Positions 26,889 through 35,054 of a stretch of 64,000 nt of DNA are shown here, piece by piece (the stretch's first letter is position 1; every line of letters begins with the position of its first letter). The notes below the pieces were generated by a model, which worked only from the letters and a program-made list of their open reading frames with translations, was not told where the DNA came from and searched no databases. Made by a program: the position numbers and the translations under genes. Origin of the DNA: Luteimonas suaedae (lineage in GTDB: Bacteria; Pseudomonadota; Gammaproteobacteria; Xanthomonadales; Xanthomonadaceae); assembly GCF_008312895.1 (NCBI RefSeq), contig NZ_VSSP01000002.1, forward strand, positions 62,001-126,000, written 5' to 3'.

Positions 26889-26911
26889 ATTATGACGGTT
26901 TGATGACGGCA
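26889..26911 (-). promoter_or_regulatory. Candidate PhoB (Pho) box upstream of DUF47-pit
   Basis: On the minus strand the sequence reads CCGTCAT-CAAA-CCGTCATAAT, two identical CCGTCAT heptamers spaced 11 bp apart. The known PhoB box is two 11-bp direct repeats of CTGTCATAAAT type. The position upstream of a phosphate-transport gene pair agrees with that role. The reading is a consensus match by eye only. Confidence 0.55.
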
Positions 26912-27111
26912 ATGCCCACCCGTCCGGCCACCGCCGGCGCCGCGCCCGCCCGGCCTGCACGGCCCGTTCACGCCGGCTGCTATGATTCCCTTCCGCGCTG
27001 CCGCGCCCCGATGCCGATGGCTGACGACCCAAGACCGCCGCCCCGCCTACCGCCCCGCCCCGACAGCGCTCCGGCCCGCTTCCGCCCCGACCCGACCCAG
27101 GAATTCCGACG

Positions 27112-28416
27112 ATGCTGGAATTCCTGATCGTCCTGGTGCTGATCGTCTGCAACGCCTTCTTCGCGTTGTCGGAGATGTCGGTGGTGACCTCGCGCAAGGC
27201 GCGGCTCAAGCAGGCGGCCACCAGCCGCGGCGCACGCAAGGCGCTGGAACTGGCCGAGCACCCGGAGCGCTTCCTGTCCACGGTGCAGGTCGGCATCACC
27301 CTGATCGGCATCCTCACCGGCATGCTCGGCGGCCAGGCGATCGGCGCCTCGATCGGCGCGCGCCTGGCGGAAGGCATTCCGGCACTGTCGGACTACGCGG
27401 ACACCGTCGGCGTGGTGCTTGCGGTCGGGCTGATCACCTACCTGACCATCGTGCTGGGCGAACTGCTGCCCAAGCGCCTGGCACTGCTGGCGCCGGAGCG
27501 GCTCGCGGCGACGGTGGCGCTGCCGATGCACGTGATTTCGCGGATCGCCACGCCGGCAGTCTGGCTGCTCAGCGCCAGCGTGCGCGGCGCCTTGCGGCTG
27601 CTGCGGCTCAACAACACCCAGGCCGCGCACGTCTCCGAAGAGGAAATCCGCTTGCTGGTGAGCGAGAGCCACGAGCAGGGCGTGATCGACGTCGAGGAAC
27701 GCAACATGATGAACCGCGTGCTGCGGCTGGGCGACCGCAGCACCGAAAGCCTGATGACGCCGCGCACGCGCATCGCCTGGCTCGACGCCAACGAGAGCTT
27801 CGCCGAGAACCTGGCGGCGATGCGACAAACCCCGTTCTCGCGCTACCCGGTGCTGCGCGGCAACGACGCCGACGTGGTCGGGGTGCTGGAGGTCAAGTCG
27901 CTGCTCGACCGCATCGACGAAACCGAGTTCGACCTGTTCAAGTACCTGCGCGAGGCCCTGTTCGTCTCCGAGTCCACCCCGGCGCTCAAGCTGCTGGAGA
28001 TCTTCCGCGAGGAACAGCAGTCACTGGCGCTGGTGGTCGACGAATACGGCGACGTCACCGGCCTGGTCACGGTGCACGACCTGCTGGAGGCGGTGATCGG
28101 CCGCACCCAGAGCGGCGAAGGCGCCGAATCCACGCCGCTGGTGACCGTGCGCGAGGACGGCTCGTGGCTGGTCGACGGCGCCCTGACCGCCGACGGCGTG
28201 CGCGAACTGCTCGGCGGCGGCGCCCTGCCGGACGAGGAGGCGCACGACTACCACACCGCCGCCGGCATGGTCATCGCCCACTTCGGTCGCATCCCCGATA
28301 CCGGCGAATCCTTCCGCTGGAACGGCTGGCGGATCGAAGTCGTCGACCTCGACGGGCCGCGCATCGACAAGCTGCTGCTGCAGCGCCTGCCCGAACCGGT
28401 CGATGATGCCGAGTGA
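27112..28416 (+). CDS. Hemolysin/CorC (CNNM) family protein with CBS pair
   Basis: The 434-residue protein has an N-terminal CNNM (DUF21) membrane domain of four spans (MLEFLIVLVLIVCNAFFALS, VQVGITLIGILTGMLGG, GVVLAVGLITYLTIVLGELL). A short linker leads to two CBS domains (about 200-325; MTPRTRIAWLDANESF, LALVVDEYGDVTGLVTVHD) and a C-terminal CorC_HlyC domain (about 345-425; DGSWLVDGALTADGVRELLG). Members are linked to magnesium or cobalt export and metal tolerance; the haemolysin name is historical. It is divergent from the DUF47 gene across a 274-bp intergenic region. The ExoD gene starts within its last codons. Confidence 0.9.
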   Translation: MLEFLIVLVLIVCNAFFALSEMSVVTSRKARLKQAATSRGARKALELAEHPERFLSTVQVGITLIGILTGMLGGQAIGASIGARLAEGIPALSDYADTVGVVLAVGLITYLTIVLGELLPKRLALLAPERLAATVALPMHVISRIATPAVWLLSASVRGALRLLRLNNTQAAHVSEEEIRLLVSESHEQGVIDVEERNMMNRVLRLGDRSTESLMTPRTRIAWLDANESFAENLAAMRQTPFSRYPVLRGNDADVVGVLEVKSLLDRIDETEFDLFKYLREALFVSESTPALKLLEIFREEQQSLALVVDEYGDVTGLVTVHDLLEAVIGRTQSGEGAESTPLVTVREDGSWLVDGALTADGVRELLGGGALPDEEAHDYHTAAGMVIAHFGRIPDTGESFRWNGWRIEVVDLDGPRIDKLLLQRLPEPVDDAE

Positions 28417-29089
28417 CACGCCCCCGCCGCGGCACCGGGCGGGCGACGCCGAAGCAGACGGTCGCCGGCATCGCCGCCGCGGCCCCCGGGAAGCCGGCAT
28501 CCGCGCCCTGCTCGCCGCGTATGCCGTCGGCGACCCGGACGACGTCCTGACCCTGCGGATCCTGCTCTCCGGCCTCGGCAAGCGCATGTTCGGCATGCTG
28601 CTGCTCATCGCCGCGCTGCCGGCCTTCATCCCGATCCCGATCGGTGGCGCGATCAGCGGCCCGCTGACGATCCTGATCGGCCTGCAGCTGCTGCTCGGCC
28701 TGCGCCGCCCATGGCTGCCGCAATGGATCGCCCGCCGCGGTCCGCGCCGGCACACGCTGCTGCGTTTCGAACGCAAGGTCGAACCCTGGCTCATCCGTCT
28801 CGAACACCTGATCAAGCCACGGCTGACGATCCTGCTCGACCAGCGCGTCGCGATCCTGCTCACCGGCGTGCTGCTGGTGGTACTTGGGGTGCTGCTGGCA
28901 TTGCCGATCCCGTTCACCAACTACCTGTTCGGCGGTCTGATGCTGCTCTACGCCCTGGCCTTGCTGGAACGCGACGGCGTGCTGATGCTGGTGGCGTGGA
29001 CGGCGGGGATCGCCGCGATCGCGGTATTCGGCGTGCTCAGTGGCGCGCTGGCAACCACCGCGATGCAGTGGATCGACGCATTGTTCTGA
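28403..29089 (+). CDS. ExoD family exopolysaccharide-synthesis membrane protein
   Basis: The 228-residue protein overlaps the CorC-type gene by 14 bases; the ATG at 28406 is equally possible. After a basic, disordered N-terminus (about 30 residues) it shows the ExoD pattern: LLSGLGKRMFGMLLLIAALP, FIPIPIGGAISGPLTILIGL, and a repeat of that motif LALPIPFTNYLFGGLMLLY. Three to four membrane segments are present. ExoD was named in rhizobia for effects on exopolysaccharide and alkali tolerance; the biochemical function is unknown. Co-transcription with the CorC-like gene is likely. Confidence 0.82.
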   Translation: MMPSDTPPPRHRAGDAEADGRRHRRRGPREAGIRALLAAYAVGDPDDVLTLRILLSGLGKRMFGMLLLIAALPAFIPIPIGGAISGPLTILIGLQLLLGLRRPWLPQWIARRGPRRHTLLRFERKVEPWLIRLEHLIKPRLTILLDQRVAILLTGVLLVVLGVLLALPIPFTNYLFGGLMLLYALALLERDGVLMLVAWTAGIAAIAVFGVLSGALATTAMQWIDALF

Positions 29090-29153
29090 GATCGATCCGC
29101 CGGATAGTCGGTATGGTCGAGAAAGCACCCATGCAGCTGAAGCGAAATCTTCG

Positions 29154-31268
29154 TCAGACGATCAGCTGCGCCAGCTCCTGCACGCTCATCGGGTGCCCGA
29201 GCCAGTAGCCCTGGGCGAGATCGCAGCCGCGCTCGCGCAGCACGTCGAACTGGCCTTCCTGCTCCACGCCCTCCGCCACCACCGTGATGCCCAGCGAATG
29301 CGCCATGGCGATGATCGCGGTGGTGAGCGCCAGGTCGTCCGGATCGCGCAGCACGTCGGCGATGAAGCTGCGGTCGATCTTGACGCCGTCGATCGGCACC
29401 CGGCGCAGGTGGCTCAGGCCGGAGAATCCGGTGCCGAAGTCGTCCAGCCACACCTTCACCCCGGACTCGCGCAGCCGCGCCAGCAGGCTGCTGATGCGCA
29501 GTTCGTCGCCGATCACCGCGGTTTCGGTGAGCTCGATGTGCAGGCGCTCGGGCGCCATCGCGGTCTCACGCAGCACGTCCTCCACCTGGCGCGCCAGGTC
29601 GCCGGTACGCAGCTGCCGCGGCGACACGTTCACCGCCACGAACAGATCGGCGCCGCCAAAGTCACGCTGCCACTGCATGGCGTCCCGGCAGGCCGCGCGC
29701 AGCACCGACGGGCCGATGGTTTCGATCAAGCCGCTCTGCTCGGCCACGTCGATGAACACCGACGGCGCGACCATGCCCTGGGTCGGGTGGCGCCAGCGCA
29801 GCAGCGCCTCGGCGCCGACCAGCCGGTTGTCGGCGACGCGGAATACCGGCTGGTAGACCAGGCTCAGCTCGCCGCGCTCCCAGGCGCCGCGCAGGTCCTG
29901 CTCCATGCGCACCCGGCGCTCCACCGCCTGGTCCATCGCCCGGCTGTAGAACCGATAGCAGCCCTTGCCCGCCACCTTGGCCTGGTACATGGCGATGTCG
30001 CCGTTCTTCATCAGCATGGTGGCGCCCGAGGCGTCTTCCGGGAACAGCGTCACCCCGACCGAGACGCCCAGGAACACCTGCCGCCCCTCCACCAGGATCG
30101 GGCGCCGCAACTCGTCCACCAGCAGCCCCGCCAGGCGGCTGGACATCTCGCGGATGTCGTCCGTGCTCTCGAGCAGGATCACGAATTCGTCGCCGCCGAA
30201 GCGCGCCAGCAACGCACCATCGCCGCCGTAGCGGTCCACGATGTCGCTGATCCGGCCGCCGAACTGCACCAGCACCTCGTCGCCGACGTCGTGGCCGAGG
30301 GTGTCGTTGATGCGCTTGAAGTCGTCGACGTCCGCGAACAGCAACGCCAGCCGCCGCGCCGCGCCCTGCGACTGCAGCATCCGTGCATCCAGGATCTCGC
30401 GGAACGCGAGCCGGTTGGCGAGCCCGGTCAGGGGGTCGTTGTAGGCCATGCGGCGGATGTCGCGGTCGTGGCGGGCGATGCTCTCCCCCATGCGCCGGAA
30501 GCCGCGCATCAGCTCGCCGACCTCGTCGTTGCGCCGGCTCGCCGGCACCTCGGCGCCGTAGTTCCCGGCCTCGATCTCGCGCGCGGCATCGGCCAGCTGC
30601 CGGATCGGGCGCACCAGGGTTCGCTGCACGATCAGGCTCATCGCGATTCCGAGCGCGACCAGCGCCGCCAGCAGCCAGATCACCCATTGCAGATGGCGCT
30701 GGCTGATCTCATGCAGGGAGCGGCGCAGCGCGGCGCTCGCGTTGTCCTCGTCCGCACGCACCGCATCGAGCGAATAGCCGATGCGCACCCCGCCCAGCCG
30801 CTCCTCGCCGATGTAGATCGGCGCCGCCACATCGAGCACGCGGCCGTCGCTCTGGACCCGCACGCTCTCGGTCGAGACCGCGTCGTGGGCGAACACGTCG
30901 TCCATGGCCTGGCCATAGGTGGCGATGTCGCGCGAGCCGTCGTGGATGATGTCGCCGGCGGCCGAGTAGACCAGCACGTAGTCGATGTTCGGCTGGCGCT
31001 GGACATCGGCGATGGCGATGCCGATGGCATCGAGATCGAAGTAGTACAGCGGGTTGACCAGGCTCGTGGCGAGGCGCCGCGTCTGGCCCTCGCCGTACTC
31101 GCGCAGCCGGTCCTGCACCAGCTGGTGCAGGGAATCGCGGCTGTGCGACAGCATCTCCTCGCGCATTTCGCCCTGCCGCTGCAGGATCGATATCACCACC
31201 GCGACGGTGACCAGCATCGCCGCCAGCAGGACCGTGACCGAGCGGGCGTACAGGCCGTAGCGCATCAT
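29154..31268 (-). CDS. Membrane GGDEF-EAL protein, cyclic-di-GMP synthesis/degradation
   Basis: Starting MMRYGLYARSVTVLLAAML, this 704-residue protein has a membrane span (about 11-30), a periplasmic sensor region (about 31-195), a second span (about 196-213) and a HAMP domain (about 215-270). A GGDEF domain with an intact active site follows (GGDEF 358-362; FADVDDFKRINDTLGHDVGD), then a complete EAL domain (EAL 487-489, NVSPRQL, ELTET, DDFGTG 609-614, KIDRSFI, EGVEQEGQ). No RxxD inhibitory site is seen. Both activities are possible. The ATG overlaps the stop of the periplasmic binding-protein gene (ATGA), so the two are co-translated and probably form one sensor. Confidence 0.92.
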   Translation of the reverse strand: MMRYGLYARSVTVLLAAMLVTVAVVISILQRQGEMREEMLSHSRDSLHQLVQDRLREYGEGQTRRLATSLVNPLYYFDLDAIGIAIADVQRQPNIDYVLVYSAAGDIIHDGSRDIATYGQAMDDVFAHDAVSTESVRVQSDGRVLDVAAPIYIGEERLGGVRIGYSLDAVRADEDNASAALRRSLHEISQRHLQWVIWLLAALVALGIAMSLIVQRTLVRPIRQLADAAREIEAGNYGAEVPASRRNDEVGELMRGFRRMGESIARHDRDIRRMAYNDPLTGLANRLAFREILDARMLQSQGAARRLALLFADVDDFKRINDTLGHDVGDEVLVQFGGRISDIVDRYGGDGALLARFGGDEFVILLESTDDIREMSSRLAGLLVDELRRPILVEGRQVFLGVSVGVTLFPEDASGATMLMKNGDIAMYQAKVAGKGCYRFYSRAMDQAVERRVRMEQDLRGAWERGELSLVYQPVFRVADNRLVGAEALLRWRHPTQGMVAPSVFIDVAEQSGLIETIGPSVLRAACRDAMQWQRDFGGADLFVAVNVSPRQLRTGDLARQVEDVLRETAMAPERLHIELTETAVIGDELRISSLLARLRESGVKVWLDDFGTGFSGLSHLRRVPIDGVKIDRSFIADVLRDPDDLALTTAIIAMAHSLGITVVAEGVEQEGQFDVLRERGCDLAQGYWLGHPMSVQELAQLIV

Positions 31269-32191
31269 TCGATCTCTGCGCTCACGCGTGTCACCGCCCG
31301 GCGCAGGTAATCGAGCTCCTGCATCGCCGCGTCGTCCAGCGGCAGGAAGCGGCTGGTCCGGAAAAAGCCGAGCAGCGCCTCGGAGGCGTCGGGATCGCTG
31401 GCCGCCTGCAGCAGTACTTCGCGCAGGCGCGCCTGGATCGCCGGATCGAGATCGCCCCGCACCATTTCCAGCGCGCGCGGGTACTCCGGCGTCTCGTGCA
31501 CGATCTGCAGATCGCGGCGATACACGGGCGGCATCGCGCCCGGATTGTTCCAGTCGAGGTTGCTCATCGCGCCGGCATCGACCAGGCGCTTGTGCACCCA
31601 GGTGGAGATGTTGGCCTCGGAGCGGGCGAACAGGTAACCGACCGACTCGGCCGGTGGCCGGTCCATCGGCGAGAGCAGGATCTCCAACGACAAGCCGCGC
31701 TCGAGCAGCTCCATCGCCGGCACGAAGTAGGCGCTGGTGGATGCGCGATTCTGGAAGGCGACACTGCGCCCGCCGAGCATGTCCAGCGATTCGATGCCGC
31801 TGTCGCGGCGGGCGAAAAACACCGTGCGATAACGGCTGACGCCGGTGCGTTCGGTCAGCAACAGCGGTGTCGCGCCGGCACGTTGCTGCAACAGCATCGC
31901 GCTGGCGGAGGTTTCGGTCACCCAGTCGACGCGGCCGCGCCGCAGGTAGCTCATCATCTGCTGCGGATCGCGCGCCATCAGGATGCGCCCTTCGCGGATG
32001 CCGACGCCCGCCATCCGTGGCACCACGTAGTCGAGCAGTGGCTTGAGCTGTTCGTAGTGCACGGCGGGATCGTCGGTGATCCGGCCCAGCACCAGCACCT
32101 GACGGTCGTTGCCCACGGCCGGCAACGCAACGGCAACGGTCATCGACAACCCGCACAACACGCGGCACAGCAGGCGAACGGGTGCGGTCAA
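31265..32191 (-). CDS. Periplasmic PhnD-like solute-binding protein partnered with a GGDEF-EAL protein
   Basis: The chosen TTG start (MTAPVRLLCRVLCGLSM) follows an AGGTGA ribosome-binding site seven bases upstream and gives a 308-residue protein with a signal peptide cleaved near VG-NDRQ. A GTG at 32218 adds nine residues but lacks such a site. The mature part resembles phosphate/phosphonate-type binding proteins (PhnD): LGRITDDPAVHYEQLKPLLD, MMSYLRRGRVDWVTET, and FFARRDSGIESLDMLGGRSV with FQNRASTSAYF. No ABC permease or ATPase is nearby. It overlaps the GGDEF-EAL gene by four bases, so its likely job is to present a ligand to that sensor, as NspS does for MbaA in Vibrio. Confidence 0.82.
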   Translation of the reverse strand: MTAPVRLLCRVLCGLSMTVAVALPAVGNDRQVLVLGRITDDPAVHYEQLKPLLDYVVPRMAGVGIREGRILMARDPQQMMSYLRRGRVDWVTETSASAMLLQQRAGATPLLLTERTGVSRYRTVFFARRDSGIESLDMLGGRSVAFQNRASTSAYFVPAMELLERGLSLEILLSPMDRPPAESVGYLFARSEANISTWVHKRLVDAGAMSNLDWNNPGAMPPVYRRDLQIVHETPEYPRALEMVRGDLDPAIQARLREVLLQAASDPDASEALLGFFRTSRFLPLDDAAMQELDYLRRAVTRVSAEIE

Positions 32192-32271
32192 GCGGGAATC
32201 ACCTGGATGGCGGGCCACGCGAGACTAGCCGAAATGTCCGCCGCGCGACAGACGGCGGACAAGGACGAGAA

Positions 32272-33030
32272 TCACTCCCGCCTGCCCGCCACCAAGCGCG
32301 CCATCCTTTGCGCATCGGCGAGCACGCCGCGCAGCAGCCGCACCTCGCGCGCATCGAGGTCGGCGCGCAGGAACAACCGGCGCAGCTTGTGCATCGCCGT
32401 CTCCGGAGTACGCCCCTTGTGGAAGTCGATCGCGTCGAGGGTGTCGGCGAGCTGGGTGAAGAAACCCTCCAGTTCGGCATGGCTCGCCGACGGCTGGTCG
32501 CGCGCCGGCACTGGGCCCGGCAAGGCCTCCAGCAGCGCCAGGCGCACCTCGTAGGCGAGCACCTGCACCGCCGCCGCCAGGTTGAGCGAGCTGTAGTCGG
32601 GGTTGGCGGGGATGTAGACCGCGGCGTGGCACAGCTGCAGCTCTTCGTTCTCCAGGCCGGTGCGCTCGCGGCCGAACACCAGCGCGACTTCGCTCCCGGC
32701 GCCAGCGCCAACGGTGCGCGCCGCCGCCTGGCGCGGGCTCAGCTGCTCCAGCGCGATGCGGCGGTCGCGGGCGGTGCATCCCAGCACCAGCCGACAGTCG
32801 GCGACCGCTGCGGCCAGGTCATCGAAACGTTCCGCCTGCGCGAGCAGGTCAGCGGCACCGGCGGCCATCGCCTCGGCGTCCGCGTGCGGGAATCTCTGCG
32901 GCGCCACCAGCGTCAGCCGCGACAGCCCCATCGTCTTCATCGCGCGCGCCGCCGCGCCGATGTTGCCCGGATGCTGGGTCCCGACCAGGACGATGCGGAT
33001 GCGTTCGGCGGTGCGTGCGGCGGAATCCAT
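32272..33030 (-). CDS. trmJ: tRNA (cytidine/uridine-2'-O-)-methyltransferase TrmJ
   Basis: From ATG 33030 the protein is 252 residues. It has SPOUT-fold motifs: [37 protein letters not shown] and the knot motif [20 protein letters not shown]-terminal extension (about 160-245) with [19 protein letters not shown] is typical of TrmJ. It methylates the ribose at tRNA position 32 using S-adenosylmethionine. The upstream frame extension is antisense to suhB and lacks family resemblance. It is divergent from suhB, an arrangement also seen in other gammaproteobacteria. Confidence 0.92.
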   Translation of the reverse strand: MDSAARTAERIRIVLVGTQHPGNIGAAARAMKTMGLSRLTLVAPQRFPHADAEAMAAGAADLLAQAERFDDLAAAVADCRLVLGCTARDRRIALEQLSPRQAAARTVGAGAGSEVALVFGRERTGLENEELQLCHAAVYIPANPDYSSLNLAAAVQVLAYEVRLALLEALPGPVPARDQPSASHAELEGFFTQLADTLDAIDFHKGRTPETAMHKLRRLFLRADLDAREVRLLRGVLADAQRMARLVAGRRE

Positions 33031-33118
33031 GGTGCGGATGGTAAACTGCGCGCCCGGTCTTTGCGCCGGACCGTTCTTTGTCCCCGTCGATCCTTCCTGC
33101 GCCCGGAGCCCGTCCGCG

Positions 33119-33949
33119 ATGCTACAACCAGCCGTCAATGTCATGGTCAAGGCGGCCCGCGCCGGCGGCAACGTGCTGCTCCGGCACATGCACCGGCTCG
33201 ACGCGCTCAACGTGGTCGAGAAGGACCGGATGGACTACGCCAGCGAGGTCGACGGCCTGGCCGAGGCGGAGGTGATCAAGGAGCTGCGCCGCGCCAACCC
33301 CGATTACGCCGTCCTCGGCGAGGAAGGCGGCGCGCAGAAGGGCAACCGCGGCGCCAGTCGCTACACCTGGGTCATCGATCCGCTCGACGGCACCAGCAAC
33401 TACCTGCGCGGCTTTCCGCACTGGTGCGTCTCGATCGCGCTGGTGGAGAACGGCGAGCCGCTGCACGGGGTGATCTTCGATCCGCTGCGCAACGAGCTGT
33501 TCACCGCCACCCGCGGTGGCGGCGCGCAGCTCAACGAGCGCCGCATCCGCGTCGGCGAGCGCAAGGAACTGCACGGCGCCATGATCGCCACCGGCTTCGC
33601 GCCGCGCGAGCGCGAACGTGCCGGCGCGCAACTCGAATGCATCCGCGAGCTGCTGCGCGAGGCCGAGGACGTGCGCCGCGCCGGCTCGGCCGCGCTCGAC
33701 CTGGCCTACACCGCCTGCGGACGCGTCGACGCCTACTTCGAGGCCGGGGTCAAACCCTGGGACATCGCCGCCGGCGTGCTGCTGGTGCGCGAGGCCGGCG
33801 GCCGCGTCAGCGACTTCCGCGGCGCCGCGCTCGGCCCGATGGACGCCCGCGGCACCGCCGACCGGCAGGTGATCGCCGGCAACGTGCGCATCACCGAGCC
33901 GTTGCAGAAGGCCATCGCCGCGTCGGGCTACGCGCGGGCGTTTGGTTGA
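33119..33949 (+). CDS. suhB: Inositol-1-monophosphatase SuhB
   Basis: This 276-residue phosphatase carries both metal-binding signatures: GEEGG with E68/E69, [12 protein letters not shown] with D87 and D90, and the C-terminal [10 protein letters not shown]. The start [20 protein letters not shown] is the family's usual N-terminus. SuhB hydrolyses inositol phosphates in vitro; in Escherichia coli it also joins the rRNA antitermination complex with NusA. The TGA stop codon is itself part of a TGATTGG/TGATTCG heptamer array that continues to 33976 (see repeat). Confidence 0.95.
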   Translation: MLQPAVNVMVKAARAGGNVLLRHMHRLDALNVVEKDRMDYASEVDGLAEAEVIKELRRANPDYAVLGEEGGAQKGNRGASRYTWVIDPLDGTSNYLRGFPHWCVSIALVENGEPLHGVIFDPLRNELFTATRGGGAQLNERRIRVGERKELHGAMIATGFAPRERERAGAQLECIRELLREAEDVRRAGSAALDLAYTACGRVDAYFEAGVKPWDIAAGVLLVREAGGRVSDFRGAALGPMDARGTADRQVIAGNVRITEPLQKAIAASGYARAFG

Positions 33950-34078
33950 TTGGTGATTCGTGATTCGTGATCGGTAAAAGCAGAAGGGCCGCGCAGTGCG
34001 CGGCCCTTCCTTTTCTGGGGTTCCGAAGGTTTCGGACTCCGCTCTTGCCAATCACGAATCACGAATCACCAATCACGG
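33947..34078. repeat. Heptamer arrays around the suhB-secF junction
   Basis: TGATTGG/TGATTCG units run from 33947 to about 33976, and reverse-complement units run from 34048 to 34078. The stop codons of suhB (33947-33949) and, on the other strand, secF (34073-34075) are both TGA triplets inside these arrays. A terminator lies between them. Together they form an extended stem-loop spanning the convergent junction. Confidence 0.85.
33983..34017. terminator. Rho-independent terminator between suhB and secF
   Basis: A 12-bp perfect stem GAAGGGCCGCGC (33983-33994) with its partner at 33998-34009, loop AGT, is followed by CTTTTCTG. It ends suhB and, with the upstream AAAAGCA, may also end secF. 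Confidence 0.88.
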
Positions 34079-35038
34079 CCTCCGAGCCAGCGCCGCCTCG
34101 TCCTTGGCCTTCGGCAACAGGTCCTGCTTGGTGACCCTGAGGAAGCCGACCGTCAACAGCGGGCAGGCGATCAGGATCGACGACAGGGTGCCGACCACCA
34201 CGCCGATCATCTGCGTCAGCGCCAGGCCTTCCAGCGAGCCGCCGCCGTACAGGTACAGCGCCAGCACCGACAGGAAGAACACCGCCGAGGTGATGATGGT
34301 GCGCGACAGGGTCTGGTTGATCGAGCGGTTGAAGATCTCATGGGGATCGGCCCGCATGGCGCGGAAATTCTCGCGCACGCGGTCGAACACCACGATCGTA
34401 TCGTTGATCGAGAAGCCCATCACCGCCAGCAGGCCGGCGAGCACGGTCAGGTCGAACTCGCGCCCGCTGAGCGCGAAGTACCCCGCCACCACGCCGACGT
34501 CAAACAGCGTCGTCAACGACGCCACCACCGCGAACTTCCATTCGAAGCGGAAGCCGATGTAGATCAGGAATCCGACCAGCACGAACAGCACCGCCTCGGT
34601 CGCCTTCTCCGCCAGCTCGGCGCTGACTTGCGAGCCGATCGACTCGCGGTCGAGGATATGGGCGGGGTTCTCCGGCGTCGTGACCGCCTCCTGCACGTCG
34701 CGGGCGAGCTGCTCGCTATCGTCGACGGTGTCCTGCCCTTCCTCCGCGCGCATCCGCACCAGCAGGTCGGTGCCGCTGCCGAAGGTCTGCACCTGGGCGT
34801 TCTCGTGCCCGATCTCGGCCATCCGCGCACGCACCGCGTCGACGTCCGCCGGCTGCTCGAAGCGCAGCGTGAGCGCGGTGCCGCCGGTGAAGTCCAGGGC
34901 GAAATTGAAACCCTTGACGGCCACCGCGCCGGCGGCGGTGGCAAACACCAGCAGCCCGAGCACCAGCGTCACCCAGCGGATACGCATGAAATCGAAATTG
35001 GTGTCGCTGGGAATCAGCGTCAGCGGGAAAATTTTCAT
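34073..35038 (-). CDS. secF: Protein-export membrane protein SecF
   Basis: The 321-residue protein starts MKIFPLTLIPSDTNFDFMRI and has six membrane spans. It shows the SecF motifs: FNFALDFTGGTALTLRFE in the first periplasmic domain, and ILAVMGFSINDTIVVFDRVREN-type helix VMGFSINDTIVVFDRVRE. With SecD and YajC it uses the proton-motive force to help pull proteins through SecYEG. Its stop codon falls inside a heptamer array. It follows secD by 16 bp in the usual secD-secF order. Confidence 0.96.
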   Translation of the reverse strand: MKIFPLTLIPSDTNFDFMRIRWVTLVLGLLVFATAAGAVAVKGFNFALDFTGGTALTLRFEQPADVDAVRARMAEIGHENAQVQTFGSGTDLLVRMRAEEGQDTVDDSEQLARDVQEAVTTPENPAHILDRESIGSQVSAELAEKATEAVLFVLVGFLIYIGFRFEWKFAVVASLTTLFDVGVVAGYFALSGREFDLTVLAGLLAVMGFSINDTIVVFDRVRENFRAMRADPHEIFNRSINQTLSRTIITSAVFFLSVLALYLYGGGSLEGLALTQMIGVVVGTLSSILIACPLLTVGFLRVTKQDLLPKAKDEAALARRP

Positions 35039-35054
35039 AGGGTGTGTCCTCCCG

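Noticed and set aside
29154..32168. A single 1004-codon minus-strand frame that would fuse the binding protein region and the GGDEF-EAL protein
   Set aside because: The first 300 codons are an out-of-frame shadow of the binding-protein gene. The real start is the ATG at 31268 overlapping the binding-protein stop.
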